64,000 bases of DNA from Pseudodesulfovibrio sp. (GCA_016744135.1 JADGEX010000001.1:1375029-1439028), one strand, 5' to 3'. Positions 24,577-33,939 are shown, numbered from the stretch's first letter. Notes: generated by a model not told the origin, from the letters alone. Numbers and translations are program-made.

Positions 24577-25418
24577 TGAAACGCAAACCACTGAAACGAG
24601 TCTCCCCATGGGCACGGCACGCCCTGCTCATTCTGGGCGGTCTCATTGTAGGACTGATGTCCCTGACCGCAATCTTCGCCCCACTCCTTGCGCCATTCGA
24701 TCCAAGTCTCATCAACGTAGACACGCTACTCTTGCCGCCATCAACAACCCATCTCATGGGAACCGACGCTCTGGGCCGCGATGTCTTTTCACGCATTCTG
24801 TTTGGTGGCCGCGTCTCACTCTGGGTCGGTTTTGTTGCCGTGGGTATCGCCACTTCCATCGGGCTGGCCCTCGGCCTGACCGCTGGCTATTTTGGCCGTA
24901 TTGTGGATGAAATCATCATGCGCGGCGTGGATGTCATGCTCTGCTTCCCTTCCTTTTTCCTCATTCTGGCGGTCATCGCATTTCTGGAACCAAGCCTGAC
25001 AAATATCATGATTGTCATCGGTCTGACCGGCTGGATGGGGGTGGCTCGACTGGTCCGCGCCGAGACCCTGACAATCCGCGAGCGAGATTACGTACTGGCT
25101 GCACGAGCTGCCGGTGCTGGGCCCATCCGAATCATTTTCCGACACATCATGCCCAATGCCATCGGCCCGGTACTCGTTTCCGCCACCCTTGGCGTAGCTG
25201 GTGCCATCCTGACTGAATCTTCGCTGTCATTTCTGGGCCTCGGCGTACAGCCGCCAGATGCTTCCTGGGGCAATATGCTCATGGAAGGTAAAGAAGTCTT
25301 GGGAATCGCGTGGTGGTTATCTGTCTTTCCCGGCCTCGCCATTCTATTTACGGTGCTTGGGTACAACCTGCTCGGCGAATCCTTGCGCGACCTGCTCGAC
25401 CCAAGGCTGAAGCAATGA
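24576..25418 (+). CDS. ABC transporter permease, DppC/OppC type
   Basis: A 280-residue membrane protein. MGTDALGRDVFSRILFGGR is the DppC N-terminal signature, and RDYVLAARAAGAGPIRIIFRH with HIMPNAIGPVL is the EAA loop that contacts the ATPase. It overlaps the DppB-type gene by one base and the next gene by 4 (ATGA), so the three are one transcript. Confidence 0.92.
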   Translation: MKRKPLKRVSPWARHALLILGGLIVGLMSLTAIFAPLLAPFDPSLINVDTLLLPPSTTHLMGTDALGRDVFSRILFGGRVSLWVGFVAVGIATSIGLALGLTAGYFGRIVDEIIMRGVDVMLCFPSFFLILAVIAFLEPSLTNIMIVIGLTGWMGVARLVRAETLTIRERDYVLAARAAGAGPIRIIFRHIMPNAIGPVLVSATLGVAGAILTESSLSFLGLGVQPPDASWGNMLMEGKEVLGIAWWLSVFPGLAILFTVLGYNLLGESLRDLLDPRLKQ

Positions 25419-26629
25419 CCGGGTTCATTACCCGCCATCTATTTCTGTCACTTTTGGCCATCCTATTGGTCACTCCGGCTCTCGCAGGCACCAACCTGCC
25501 CGACACCATCGTACTCTCGCCAACCATTTTGTATCAAACAAAACGCCAAATTCTGCAGCGAGATCCGGCCATTCGTCCGGCATATGAAAATTTCATCAAC
25601 GAAGCCAAACAGGCCTTGGATGCTTCCATCGAATCCGTCACCTTGAAAAAAAAGGCTGGCCCAAGCAACGATCGCCATGATTACTGGTCGTTGTCGCCTG
25701 ACTGGTGGCCGAACCCCGCGATCAAAAACGGCTTGCCCTATGTGCAACAACCCGGAAAAGCCAACCCCGAAGCTTTATCTGACATTTATGACCGCTCTCG
25801 ACTTTCTCGCATGGCAAAGCAAGCAATAACACTGGCTCTTGCATGGTATTTCACAGGTGACGAACTATACGCCAGCAAAAGTACCGCGTTGATCATGGCG
25901 TGGTGTAGCGATTCCTCAACTCGAGTCAGCCCTCACATGCTCTATGCCCACTCACGGCTAGGTGTCGCAGAAGGTCATCATACCGGCATCATTGAGACAC
26001 GCGACCTCATCCGCGTGGTGGATGCGGCCCTCATACTTGAGCCTTCCCACGCATGGTCCAAATCGACCAGTCGAAAAATCAAAAAGTGGTTCTCCGCATA
26101 CGTTCAATGGCTGATGCACAGTGAATTCGGTCGCCGCGAAGCAGAATCCCGCGACGAGCACGGCACATGGTTTGACGCACAGGTTGCCGTATATGCCCTG
26201 TACGCAGAAGATATAGACCTAGCCCGAACCATCATACGTACGGCCGAACGACGGCGTATAGTACGCCAAATAATGCCTGACGGGTCCATGCCCTACGCGC
26301 TGAAACAGCCCCGATCACGCAACGCCACCTTTTCTACCCTTGAAGCATACGCAATTCTCTCCAGTGTGGGCGAACGCCTGGGGCTTGATCTCTGGAATTG
26401 GGCAGACCCCGAAGGGCCATCCATCCGGCAAGCCCTCGACTTTGCGGCCCCATATCTCAATCCCAAAAAAAAATGGCCGCATGGGACAACAGGGGTATTC
26501 AATCCGTACCGCTACGTTCCTCTTTTCCGCAGGGCCGCACTGGTGTATAAGGACAATCGTTACCTTGATTATTTAAACGAGTTACCCAAGGCCCATGGCG
26601 CACGGGACAACTCGATACTTTTTTACTAG
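25415..26629 (+). CDS. Secreted alginate-lyase-family protein
   Basis: From ATG 25415 this is a 404-residue protein with a signal peptide (FLSLLAILLVTPALAG). A longer frame beginning at 25310 lies inside the permease and is rejected. The mature part has the alginate lyase (PF05426) marks DYWSLSPDWWPNP, PYVQQPGKANPE and GHHTGIIETRD, and later DGSMPYALKQPRSRNATFSTLEAY. It would cleave a uronate-type polysaccharide in the periplasm. Translational coupling to two permeases suggests they import the products (inference). Confidence 0.8.
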   Translation: MTGFITRHLFLSLLAILLVTPALAGTNLPDTIVLSPTILYQTKRQILQRDPAIRPAYENFINEAKQALDASIESVTLKKKAGPSNDRHDYWSLSPDWWPNPAIKNGLPYVQQPGKANPEALSDIYDRSRLSRMAKQAITLALAWYFTGDELYASKSTALIMAWCSDSSTRVSPHMLYAHSRLGVAEGHHTGIIETRDLIRVVDAALILEPSHAWSKSTSRKIKKWFSAYVQWLMHSEFGRREAESRDEHGTWFDAQVAVYALYAEDIDLARTIIRTAERRRIVRQIMPDGSMPYALKQPRSRNATFSTLEAYAILSSVGERLGLDLWNWADPEGPSIRQALDFAAPYLNPKKKWPHGTTGVFNPYRYVPLFRRAALVYKDNRYLDYLNELPKAHGARDNSILFY

Positions 26630-26640
26630 GCTGGAGCTTC

Positions 26641-28254
26641 ATGCTTGAACTGTTACGGATCAAGAACCTTGCCCTCATAGAAGACGTTGAGCTGGAATTC
26701 TCTCCGGGGCTAAACACGCTCACAGGTGAAACTGGTGCGGGCAAATCCTTTATCATGCGAGCCGTGGATTTCCTCATGGGCGAACGCATGGACAAGAAAC
26801 TGGTCCGCCCCGGCAGCAATAAGGCATCGGTGGAAGCATTATTCGTGCTGCCTGAAGGCGAAACAGTCATTCGCCGTGAACTTTCCGCCGAGACAGGCCG
26901 CAGTCGTGTCTACATCAACGACACGCTGTCATCTCAGCCGACAATTCGCGACATGCGCACGCGACTGATCATCCACACCAGCCAACATGGACAGCAAAAG
27001 CTGCTTTCTCCGGCCTTTCAGTCGGAAATCCTCGACTCCTTCATTCCTGACCAATCCATTCTGATTCAACGCAACGACAAACTCGCAGTGCTCAAGGATG
27101 TGCTGGAACGCAAACGTCATCTCAACGAAAAGTACGACGACATAGAAAAACAGCGCGATTTCTTTGAGTATCAAAAAAAGGAAATTGACGCTGTTGATCC
27201 GCAGCCGGATGAAGAAAACGAGCTTGAGGAACGCAAAAAAATTCTCAAGGACCGGGAACGTGCCGGAGAATGTCTACAAAATGCACTGGACATTCTACAC
27301 GGTGAAATCAGCATGCTCGACAACATGACATTGCTCACCCGCGAAATGGAAATTATCGCTCGGCTCTTTCCTGGATTCGACGAGGACCGCGAAGCCATAG
27401 AGGAATTACGCATCCGGTTGCATGATCTCGACTCACGACTCAGACGTGGACCGGGAAACCTGGAAGATGACGACCCCATGTCTCTTGACGATATCGAATC
27501 ACGTCTTTTCGAATTGGCCAAGCTCAAACGAAAGCTTCGACGCAATCTGGATGACATCGTCACCATGAAAGTGGAAATAGATGAAAACCTTTCCTTCCTC
27601 GACGCCTGTGCTCTGGACATGAAGAACCTGTCCCGCGAAGAGTCCGCAGCCGCGTCAAATCTTCAAATAACACTCGGCGAAGTCAACAAGGCCCGGAAAA
27701 AAGCGGCAAAGGAACTTTCTATCCGCATCGTGGATGAATTGTTCGATCTCGGCTTTTCCGAACACATCAAAGTACATTTCGAATTTGAAGCACGCGAGTT
27801 GTATCCCGGTTGTGACGACATGCGTGGGCGCCTCATGTGGGTGCCCAACCCCGGCCAGCCAGCCCAGCCGCTCGACAAAATAGCCTCGGGCGGAGAGCTG
27901 TCACGATTCCTGCTCGCATTGGTCACCATGCGCGGTGACAACGCCAAGGAACACGATGCCCTGCCATCACTTATTTTTGATGAAGTAGACGCCGGAATTG
28001 GAGGCTTGACACTCAACTCGGTTGGCGGCAAACTCCGCGCCCTTGCAGACCGCCAGCAGATGTTGCTCATTACCCATTGGCCACAACTGGCAGGCAAGGC
28101 CGACCGTCATTTCTTCATCAAGAAAGAAGTTGTGGACGGGGAGACCTACACCCGCTGTAACCGGCTGGAAACCGATGCCATCATGGATGAATTATCCCGC
28201 ATGGCAGGCGGCGGAGAACAAGGTCGAGCATTGGCTGAAAAACTCGTTAAGTAG
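26641..28254 (+). CDS. recN: DNA repair protein RecN
   Basis: A 537-residue SMC-like ATPase. Walker A is TGETGAGKSF near residue 28, the ABC signature is KIASGGELSRF near 415, and the Walker B is LPSLIFDEVDAGIGG near 440. The middle is coiled coil (about 150-360). It helps repair double-strand breaks with RecA. It is only 12 bases after the alginate-lyase gene, but functionally unrelated. A dispersed repeat lies after it. Confidence 0.95.
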   Translation: MLELLRIKNLALIEDVELEFSPGLNTLTGETGAGKSFIMRAVDFLMGERMDKKLVRPGSNKASVEALFVLPEGETVIRRELSAETGRSRVYINDTLSSQPTIRDMRTRLIIHTSQHGQQKLLSPAFQSEILDSFIPDQSILIQRNDKLAVLKDVLERKRHLNEKYDDIEKQRDFFEYQKKEIDAVDPQPDEENELEERKKILKDRERAGECLQNALDILHGEISMLDNMTLLTREMEIIARLFPGFDEDREAIEELRIRLHDLDSRLRRGPGNLEDDDPMSLDDIESRLFELAKLKRKLRRNLDDIVTMKVEIDENLSFLDACALDMKNLSREESAAASNLQITLGEVNKARKKAAKELSIRIVDELFDLGFSEHIKVHFEFEARELYPGCDDMRGRLMWVPNPGQPAQPLDKIASGGELSRFLLALVTMRGDNAKEHDALPSLIFDEVDAGIGGLTLNSVGGKLRALADRQQMLLITHWPQLAGKADRHFFIKKEVVDGETYTRCNRLETDAIMDELSRMAGGGEQGRALAEKLVK

Positions 28255-28269
28255 AGATGTGACCGGTAA

Positions 28270-28359
28270 GCCTACCGGCGGTCTCTCCGAGGGCTCAAGA
28301 ACCTTTTAAAAAAGGGGCTTGAGAATCTCCCAAACTTTTTGTGTGCGCTTCGCGCAGGG
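28270..28359. repeat. Dispersed palindromic repeat, copy 1
   Basis: The copy holds GCCTACCGGCGG, a hairpin made by CTCAAG (28294-28299) and CTTGAG (28318-28323), then CTCCCAAACTTTTT and the small hairpin TGCGCTTCGCGCA. The same order of parts is found at 55501-55592 and, in the other direction, at 56455-56491. It fills nearly the whole recN-marC gap and ends at the base before the marC start. Confidence 0.75.
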
Positions 28360-28962
28360 ATGACCATCGTGACCAACCTCTTCATCTCCCTTTATATCAA
28401 ATTATTTTTCCTGCTGACGCCATTTTTCGTTTTGTCAGTATTCCTGTCATTCATCGAAGACATGGACGTAATTGAACAACGAAAACTGGCAATTCGGGTA
28501 ACCATTTCCGTCTTGGTTATTGTGCTGACACTCTACTTTGCCGGGAACCCTATCTTTTCGACGTTAGGCATTACGTTGGATGGATTCCGCGTTGGCGCAG
28601 GAAGCCTGCTGTTCCTGTCTGCCGTATCATTAGTATCCGGCAAACGCACCCGACCGGAACCAGAAGACGATACGGATGTGGCGGTGGTTCCATTGGCTAT
28701 CCCCATCACTGTGGGCCCAGCCACCATCGGTACGTTGCTCATTCTTGGTGCAGAACTTGGTGGTGCGACAGAACGACTCATTGGCGCAGCGTCTCTGATT
28801 GCAGCCTGCCTGACCGTAGGATTGATGCTTTTTGTCGCTCCAGCTCTGAAACGGGTCATCGGCTCCATGGGGCTCGCAGTTCTGACCAAAATAACCGGCC
28901 TGATCCTGTCAGCCATGGCCGCTCAAATCGTGTTTACAGGCGTGGCCAACTTCCTGTCATAA
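28360..28962 (+). CDS. MarC-family membrane protein
   Basis: A protein of about 200 residues with six hydrophobic helices. LFFLLTPFFVLSVFLSFIEDMD near the start and FRVGAGSLLFLSAVSLV are MarC/UPF0056 features; VVPLAIPITVGPATIGTLL is its second repeat. The frame can begin earlier at 28339, but that part is only the translated repeat. The start at 28360 has no normal ribosome-binding site, and GTG 28369 is an alternative. Transport function of the family is not settled. Confidence 0.85.
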   Translation: MTIVTNLFISLYIKLFFLLTPFFVLSVFLSFIEDMDVIEQRKLAIRVTISVLVIVLTLYFAGNPIFSTLGITLDGFRVGAGSLLFLSAVSLVSGKRTRPEPEDDTDVAVVPLAIPITVGPATIGTLLILGAELGGATERLIGAASLIAACLTVGLMLFVAPALKRVIGSMGLAVLTKITGLILSAMAAQIVFTGVANFLS

Positions 28963-29057
28963 TCAATATCCATCCAAAAGACTCCACACGTCATACGATA
29001 CAAAATTTCATCAAAGGGCTCTGTACGAGGTAACATTTTTCCGGTATTTTACCTTAT

Positions 29058-29762
29058 ATGAAATTTTTCGTATCATTATTGCTCACCATATTCATAGCTT
29101 GTCCTGCATTTGCCGGACAAGCACTGGTCTTGGCGATGGGAGAGGATGATACAACTGCTGCCACGGGCATATTGGCCATCCTCAAAACCGCCTATTCCAG
29201 AATTGGCATAGAAGTAAAAGGCAAGGTTCTTCCAGCAAACCGTGCCTTGGTCGACTCGAATACAGGCTACATCGACGGAGAACTCTGCCGAATCGCCGAC
29301 ATTGAATCAGAGCACCCAAATCTCATTCGTATTCCCGTACCAATCATGACTGTTGATATCATGGCCTACACCATTAAAAACAGCTTCCCCATCAAAGGCT
29401 GGAAAAGCCTCGAGAAACAACGAATCGGCATCAAGGCAGGCCTCAGATACGCGGAGATACGGACGCAGGGGATGCCAAAAGTTCTCCGTACAACAAACCA
29501 TGACACATTATTCAAACTTCTCGCCGCAAACCGTCTTGATGTCGTTATTGCCACGCGAAGCATCCACCCTGCCCAAAGTGAAAAAGCATACGTCAAAAAA
29601 TTCTATGCCCATGAGCCTCCACTTGCAAAATTGGAGCTCTACCACTATCTCCATATAAAACATGCAGAATTGGTCCCGCTCATTACAGAGGTCCTTTCCC
29701 GCATGCACGAAAGCGGAGAAATGGACAAAATAAGAAACAGTGCCATGCAGACAAAAGAATAG
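29058..29762 (+). CDS. Periplasmic solute-binding-like protein
   Basis: A 234-residue protein with a signal peptide (FVSLLLTIFIACPAFAGQ). The mature part has the two-lobe pattern of family 3 solute-binding proteins: LKTAYSRIGIEVKGKVLPANRAL, then DGELCRIADIE, and later AANRLDVVIATR. Such proteins without transport genes nearby often act in sensing. It ends 5 bases before the acyl-ACP thioesterase gene. The ligand is unknown. No other gene is visible in 28963-29057. Confidence 0.75.
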   Translation: MKFFVSLLLTIFIACPAFAGQALVLAMGEDDTTAATGILAILKTAYSRIGIEVKGKVLPANRALVDSNTGYIDGELCRIADIESEHPNLIRIPVPIMTVDIMAYTIKNSFPIKGWKSLEKQRIGIKAGLRYAEIRTQGMPKVLRTTNHDTLFKLLAANRLDVVIATRSIHPAQSEKAYVKKFYAHEPPLAKLELYHYLHIKHAELVPLITEVLSRMHESGEMDKIRNSAMQTKE

Positions 29763-29767
29763 AGCCC

Positions 29768-30529
29768 ATGACATCACCCAATGACCTCACTCTTGAGCAC
29801 CTGTACAACATACGCTCTTACGAACCCCGCACGGATGGTCATATATCAATCTCGTCCGTGTGTAATTATCTACAGGACATAGCCTCTCGCCATGCCGACT
29901 CACTCGGATTCGGGTTGCGCGATCTCCGCCAAAATGGTCATTTCTGGGTATTGGCTCGACTCCATGTCATGATGGATCGGATGCCTGAATTTGGAGAACA
30001 GGTCAGCGTAAGAACATGGCCCTCAGAAAACGAACGACTGGTAGCCCTTCGAGACTTCCTCATTCACGATACAGACACTCTCATAGGACGAGCCACCTCT
30101 TCCTGGGCCACCATTAATGTCGAGACACACCGCCCGGACAAACCTGACTCCGTGCTCAATAAACGATTCATCCCGAAACGTGACCACTCCATTGTCTTTC
30201 CATCCAAAGCCGTCACCCGCCTCAAACAAGGTGAGCATACCGTGGAAATCATGGCCCGCAAGGCCGATACAGACATCAATGGTCATGTGAACAACGTAAA
30301 ATATATTGAATATTGTATGGAAGCCGTGCCACTAGAATGGGACAATGCGCACAGGTGCATGGGGCTGGACATTCAATTCAGAACCGAGTCCTTTGCTGGT
30401 GAAACGTATCAGGCGAGCTGCACTCTGGGTAAACCCGACAACAATATGGACACCTTCACGCATTCCCTGACACGCCTTTCAGACAACCGAGAAACAGTCC
30501 GCATGAAAACATGGTGGAAACCGGCATGA
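29768..30529 (+). CDS. Acyl-ACP thioesterase (FatA/FatB-like)
   Basis: A 253-residue protein with two hotdog domains. HFWVLARLHVMMDRMPEFGE lies in the first. The second has ADTDINGHVNNVKYIEY, the Asp-x-Asn-x-His-type catalytic motif near residue 173. It would release free fatty acid from ACP. The stop overlaps the GNAT gene start (ATGA). Confidence 0.88.
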   Translation: MTSPNDLTLEHLYNIRSYEPRTDGHISISSVCNYLQDIASRHADSLGFGLRDLRQNGHFWVLARLHVMMDRMPEFGEQVSVRTWPSENERLVALRDFLIHDTDTLIGRATSSWATINVETHRPDKPDSVLNKRFIPKRDHSIVFPSKAVTRLKQGEHTVEIMARKADTDINGHVNNVKYIEYCMEAVPLEWDNAHRCMGLDIQFRTESFAGETYQASCTLGKPDNNMDTFTHSLTRLSDNRETVRMKTWWKPA

Positions 30530-30957
30530 GCGATGATATAAAACTACGATTTGACACGACCGGCGTGGACTGGGCTGTGGCCGCCAATGTTTTGAAACGA
30601 GCACCTCTTAGCATTCGTGAACCGGACAAAATACAAGCAACTTTTGAAAACAGCAACCTCGTGTGCTTCGCATGGTTCAACAACGAACTCGTGGGGATGG
30701 CCCGTGCCCTGTCAGACGGAGTATACCAATCAGTTATCTATGACCTATGCATTTTACCGGAGCATCAGGGCAAACATTTGGGAAGTCGCATAATGAAAGC
30801 ACTGACCAAACGTCTAAACACCCCCAGCGTGGTTTTATGGAGCGTCCCGGGCAAGGAAAAATTCTACGCACGGCTTGGCTTCAACCCCATGCTTACCGCC
30901 ATGGCTCTTGTCAAAGATCCTGAGCAATTTGCAAAAAACGGGTATATTCAACTTTAG
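30526..30957 (+). CDS. GNAT-family N-acetyltransferase
   Basis: From ATG 30526 this is a 143-residue protein. ICDLCILPEHQGKHLGSRIM-like motif A is present as YDLCILPEHQGKHLGSRIM (acetyl-CoA binding, about residues 75-93), and KFYARLGFNPM marks the C-terminal end of the fold. The substrate is unknown. It is translationally coupled to the thioesterase. Confidence 0.88.
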   Translation: MSDDIKLRFDTTGVDWAVAANVLKRAPLSIREPDKIQATFENSNLVCFAWFNNELVGMARALSDGVYQSVIYDLCILPEHQGKHLGSRIMKALTKRLNTPSVVLWSVPGKEKFYARLGFNPMLTAMALVKDPEQFAKNGYIQL

Positions 30958-30969
30958 GACCAGCATCCC

Positions 30970-31836
30970 GTGATTCGCCGCCCACACTTTCATTCCCCCA
31001 GTATGCTTAATTTATCGATAGGCGTACTCTTTCTGCTTCTGGCGGTACCAACCCCTTCTGCGGCAAAACTAAAACCAAAATTGATCGTAACACACGACTC
31101 AAACTACGAACCTTTGGTCTACATAAACGCACAGGGCCTTCCACAAGGATATTTAATCGATTTCTGGAAACATTTCGGTGAAGTCAACAACATCGATATC
31201 CGCTTCAAATTAGGTGACTGGCAAGAAACTCTGGACTGGGTGCGTACAGGTCAAGCAGATGTCCACGGAGGGCTCTTCTATACCGAAAAAAGAAATGAAT
31301 ATCTTGACTTCGGAGAGCCGATCACCAATCTCTCGGCAGCCATCTATATTGCCAAAGGGTTGAATTGGGATGATATCAAACTATTCCCAGTGGGTATCGT
31401 GGCAGGTGGATACACTGAACATTTCATGCAGCATTCATGGCCAAACCACCCCATACGCCCGTTCCCGCAAGCCAGAGACATGATCAAGGCCGCCGTCGAT
31501 GGAGACATCAAGGCCTTTGTCGCCGACCAACCCATCGCAGTCTTCTACTTACGAAAATTCAAAGCCCAAGGCCGATTCCTGAAAGAGAAAGACGCATATA
31601 GAAACACCCTAAGGGTAGCCGTAGCCGATGGGCGGAATGACCTGCGCACCTTAGTGCAAAATGGATGGAAACGGCTGGATGCGAAAAGACTCAACTACAT
31701 TCGCAGCAAATGGTTTCTGGACGTGACACACGACAGGGGATGGGCTTTGACCGGCATACTCATGGTTGCAGTGGTTATGTTCATAGGCTTACTTTGTCGC
31801 ATTCTTGGCCGACGATATACTCCACCCGAAGAATAA
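30970..31836 (+). CDS. Solute-binding-like protein with C-terminal membrane helix
   Basis: A 288-residue protein starting at GTG 30970 (AGGA about 10 bases upstream); MLNLSIGV at 31003 is an alternative. A signal sequence precedes a family 3 binding domain: LIVTHDSNYEPLVYINAQGL, then WKHFGEVNNIDIRFKLGDWQ and GQADVHGGLFYTEKR. One helix near 263-280 (GILMVAVVMFIGLLCRILG) anchors the C-terminus. This is the sensor half seen in histidine kinases and diguanylate cyclases, here without an output domain. Confidence 0.75.
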   Translation: MIRRPHFHSPSMLNLSIGVLFLLLAVPTPSAAKLKPKLIVTHDSNYEPLVYINAQGLPQGYLIDFWKHFGEVNNIDIRFKLGDWQETLDWVRTGQADVHGGLFYTEKRNEYLDFGEPITNLSAAIYIAKGLNWDDIKLFPVGIVAGGYTEHFMQHSWPNHPIRPFPQARDMIKAAVDGDIKAFVADQPIAVFYLRKFKAQGRFLKEKDAYRNTLRVAVADGRNDLRTLVQNGWKRLDAKRLNYIRSKWFLDVTHDRGWALTGILMVAVVMFIGLLCRILGRRYTPPEE

Positions 31837-31846
31837 TCTTTTTCGC

Positions 31847-32848
31847 CTATACCGACGCCTTAGCACCATTCATCCAGCCTCCTTCAGCCAAAGCTTCACC
31901 GAGAAGCTTAATCAAGGTCGGTTCGTACTTTCTCTTGTCCTTGATCAGGGCAATGGCTGCTTCGGCCACATCTTTGGACGATCGATAAGGACGAACGCCT
32001 ATCATGGCGGAAAAGGAATCCGCCACAGCACAGAGCTTTCCGGCCATAGAAATATCCTTGCCAAAACGCCGGTCGGGATAGCCGGAGCCGTCATTGCGTT
32101 CATGATGTTGGCGCATACACTCCAACACAACGGGATCGGCAATCTTGAGGCGCTGCAACATCTTCAGCCCCGCGTCGATATGATTTTCAATGGATTCACG
32201 ATCTCGCCGCACCAAGAAATGCTGTTTATCCCTGATGAAACGGGGCACCTGAGTCATGCCAAGATCATGCAGAAGTAATCCGAGAGCGACACGAGCCAAA
32301 CCGTCCTTCTCTACAGCCCGTCCTGCGGCATGGACATGCAAGGTCAACCCGATAAACATCGAGTTGGTTGAGTGAACAGCCAGACTGTATTCCTTATCCA
32401 GAGTCTGAGTTAAAAACTCAACCCGGCTAGGATCTATCCAAAGGTATTCAGCCAATACGGAAATATCCTTAACCAACAATTCAAGCATACCTTTTTGCGG
32501 TTGCTCAAAAAACTGTTCCATACGATCTCGAAAGGCGAGAAAAAAGATTTCTGCCACTTCCACGGGACTAAAACCTTCCTCTACCAACAACATGCCAAGC
32601 CGCTTGCTCAAATGGCTGGCATAGATTCTGTAATCATCCCTGAGCAAAAACAGCCGACCTTCGGTGGCGATCATTGCGACTTCGGCCTGTCCGTCCGTGT
32701 CCAGACGAGCTTCGGCCTTATGAAATTTCTTTACCTGCCCCACAGCGGAATCAAATACATACAGATCCACAGGTGGACGAAATTTAGGAAAACTTTCCAA
32801 AATAGTTGCGCTGATTTGCAGATAGGTCTCTTCAAAAAAATCCGTCAT
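31847..32848 (-). CDS. HD-GYP domain protein (probable c-di-GMP phosphodiesterase)
   Basis: A 333-residue protein from ATG 32848 (GTG 32857 is also possible; GAAGG fits the ATG better). The N-terminal 130 residues are an unassigned regulatory domain. The HD-GYP domain follows: HVHAAGRAVEKDGL, HDLGM, then ENHIDAGLKML, and QHHERNDGSGYPDRRFG with the GYP motif, and CAVADSFSAMIG. It would hydrolyse c-di-GMP in the cytosol. It is convergent with the preceding gene. Confidence 0.88.
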   Translation of the reverse strand: MTDFFEETYLQISATILESFPKFRPPVDLYVFDSAVGQVKKFHKAEARLDTDGQAEVAMIATEGRLFLLRDDYRIYASHLSKRLGMLLVEEGFSPVEVAEIFFLAFRDRMEQFFEQPQKGMLELLVKDISVLAEYLWIDPSRVEFLTQTLDKEYSLAVHSTNSMFIGLTLHVHAAGRAVEKDGLARVALGLLLHDLGMTQVPRFIRDKQHFLVRRDRESIENHIDAGLKMLQRLKIADPVVLECMRQHHERNDGSGYPDRRFGKDISMAGKLCAVADSFSAMIGVRPYRSSKDVAEAAIALIKDKRKYEPTLIKLLGEALAEGGWMNGAKASV

Positions 32849-32931
32849 AAAAAACACGCACCTTCATTAATTCATCGATACCTGCAAAATAACCTGATTC
32901 AACAACAATTTTCAAGGCCAAGGTCCCCATA

Positions 32932-32967
32932 CAAAAAATGGGACTCGTCACACAGACAAGTCCCATT
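32932..32967 (-). terminator. Rho-independent terminator after the exported Gly/Asn-rich protein gene
   Basis: On the minus strand, ATGGGACTTGTC pairs with GACGAGTCCCAT (32966-32955 and 32949-32938, one mismatch), followed by a run of T. It lies 32 bases past the stop of the gene at 32999. Confidence 0.8.
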
Positions 32968-32998
32968 CGGAATTTAGATATATTGAGTATAACAACAG

Positions 32999-33922
32999 CT
33001 ACTTTTTGCCACCGCCATTACCGCCGCCATTACCACCACCGTTGCCGCCTCCGTTGCCGTTGTTACCGGAGTTACCCTTTCCGTTACTTCCAGAATTACC
33101 ATTCCCGTTACTCCCGGAATTACCTCGCCCTCCCGAGGATGAAGAACTCTTGGAGGACTTGGAATCCTTGGCACCGGACTTGGCCTTGCTGGATGCCCGA
33201 CTCAGACCGACAGCCTTGGACCCTTTGCCACCGGAAACACCAGGCGTCTTGGCAACGCCGGACTTAACGTTACGATTGGTCTTGTTGACCGTCTTGCCAT
33301 ACGCAGCGGCCACATGGACATTTGACGCAACCCCAACATTCTTTGTCTTTTGCTGATGCTGCTTTTTGTGCCCCAGTCCCAACGTGCTGGGATGTACACC
33401 CAGTTCATGGGCAATCTCACCCCATCCCATACCGGCAGTCCGCATGGACGCGATACTATCAACATCAATGGAGGCAGCACTGGCAATAGCCTTATCTGCA
33501 GCAACCTGCTTTTCAGTCAAAGCAGCCGTTGCAGCCTCTAACGCAGCCATGGCCTCTGCTTCTTCCGAAGAATCTTCTTCCGCAGCATCGACGGCTGCCT
33601 GAGCTTGAGCCACAGCAGCTTCAGCTTCGCTGACAGACTGCTCGGCATCGGCTACAGCCTGTGCTCCAACTTCAGCAACAGCTTCGGCCAAAGATTCGGC
33701 CTTGGCAGCTTGAGCCGGATTAGCAAAGGTTGATGTTTCATCGGCTGATTCATCGGCATCACCAGTATCACCGGTCTCTCCGGTATCTCCGGTATCCGTA
33801 GCGACATCCGTATCTCCGGTGCCTCCATCATCCGTTTGAGCAAATGCAACAGGGGCAGCCAACAACGCCATCAAAATAAAAACGACACACAACATATATA
33901 TTTTATTCATCATTTTAAACAT
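32999..33922 (-). CDS. Exported low-complexity Asp/Thr- and Gly/Asn/Ser-rich protein
   Basis: A 307-residue protein with GGAGG 7 bases before ATG 33922 and a signal peptide (YMLCVVFILMALLAAPVAFAQ). Then come an acidic GDTG/ETGDTGD repeat (about 33-60), an Ala/Glu coiled-coil helix (70-150), a short motif GMGWGEIAHELGVHPSTLG that looks like a helix-turn-helix, a Lys-rich stretch, and a C-terminal region of SGSNGNGN and NGGG repeats. I know no function. It is probably a surface or matrix component and is the last gene of the ECF sigma locus. Confidence 0.7.
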   Translation of the reverse strand: MFKMMNKIYMLCVVFILMALLAAPVAFAQTDDGGTGDTDVATDTGDTGETGDTGDADESADETSTFANPAQAAKAESLAEAVAEVGAQAVADAEQSVSEAEAAVAQAQAAVDAAEEDSSEEAEAMAALEAATAALTEKQVAADKAIASAASIDVDSIASMRTAGMGWGEIAHELGVHPSTLGLGHKKQHQQKTKNVGVASNVHVAAAYGKTVNKTNRNVKSGVAKTPGVSGGKGSKAVGLSRASSKAKSGAKDSKSSKSSSSSGGRGNSGSNGNGNSGSNGKGNSGNNGNGGGNGGGNGGGNGGGKK

Positions 33923-33939
33923 GATGTATCCTCCAACAG

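Noticed and set aside
25310-25414. Longer start for the alginate-lyase-like gene
   Set aside because: It overlaps the permease gene; the signal peptide and ATGA coupling support 25415.
33006-33356. Plus-strand proline-rich frame opposite the exported low-complexity protein
   Set aside because: It is the mirror of the Gly/Asn-rich repeats; the minus-strand gene has a signal peptide and a strong ribosome-binding site.
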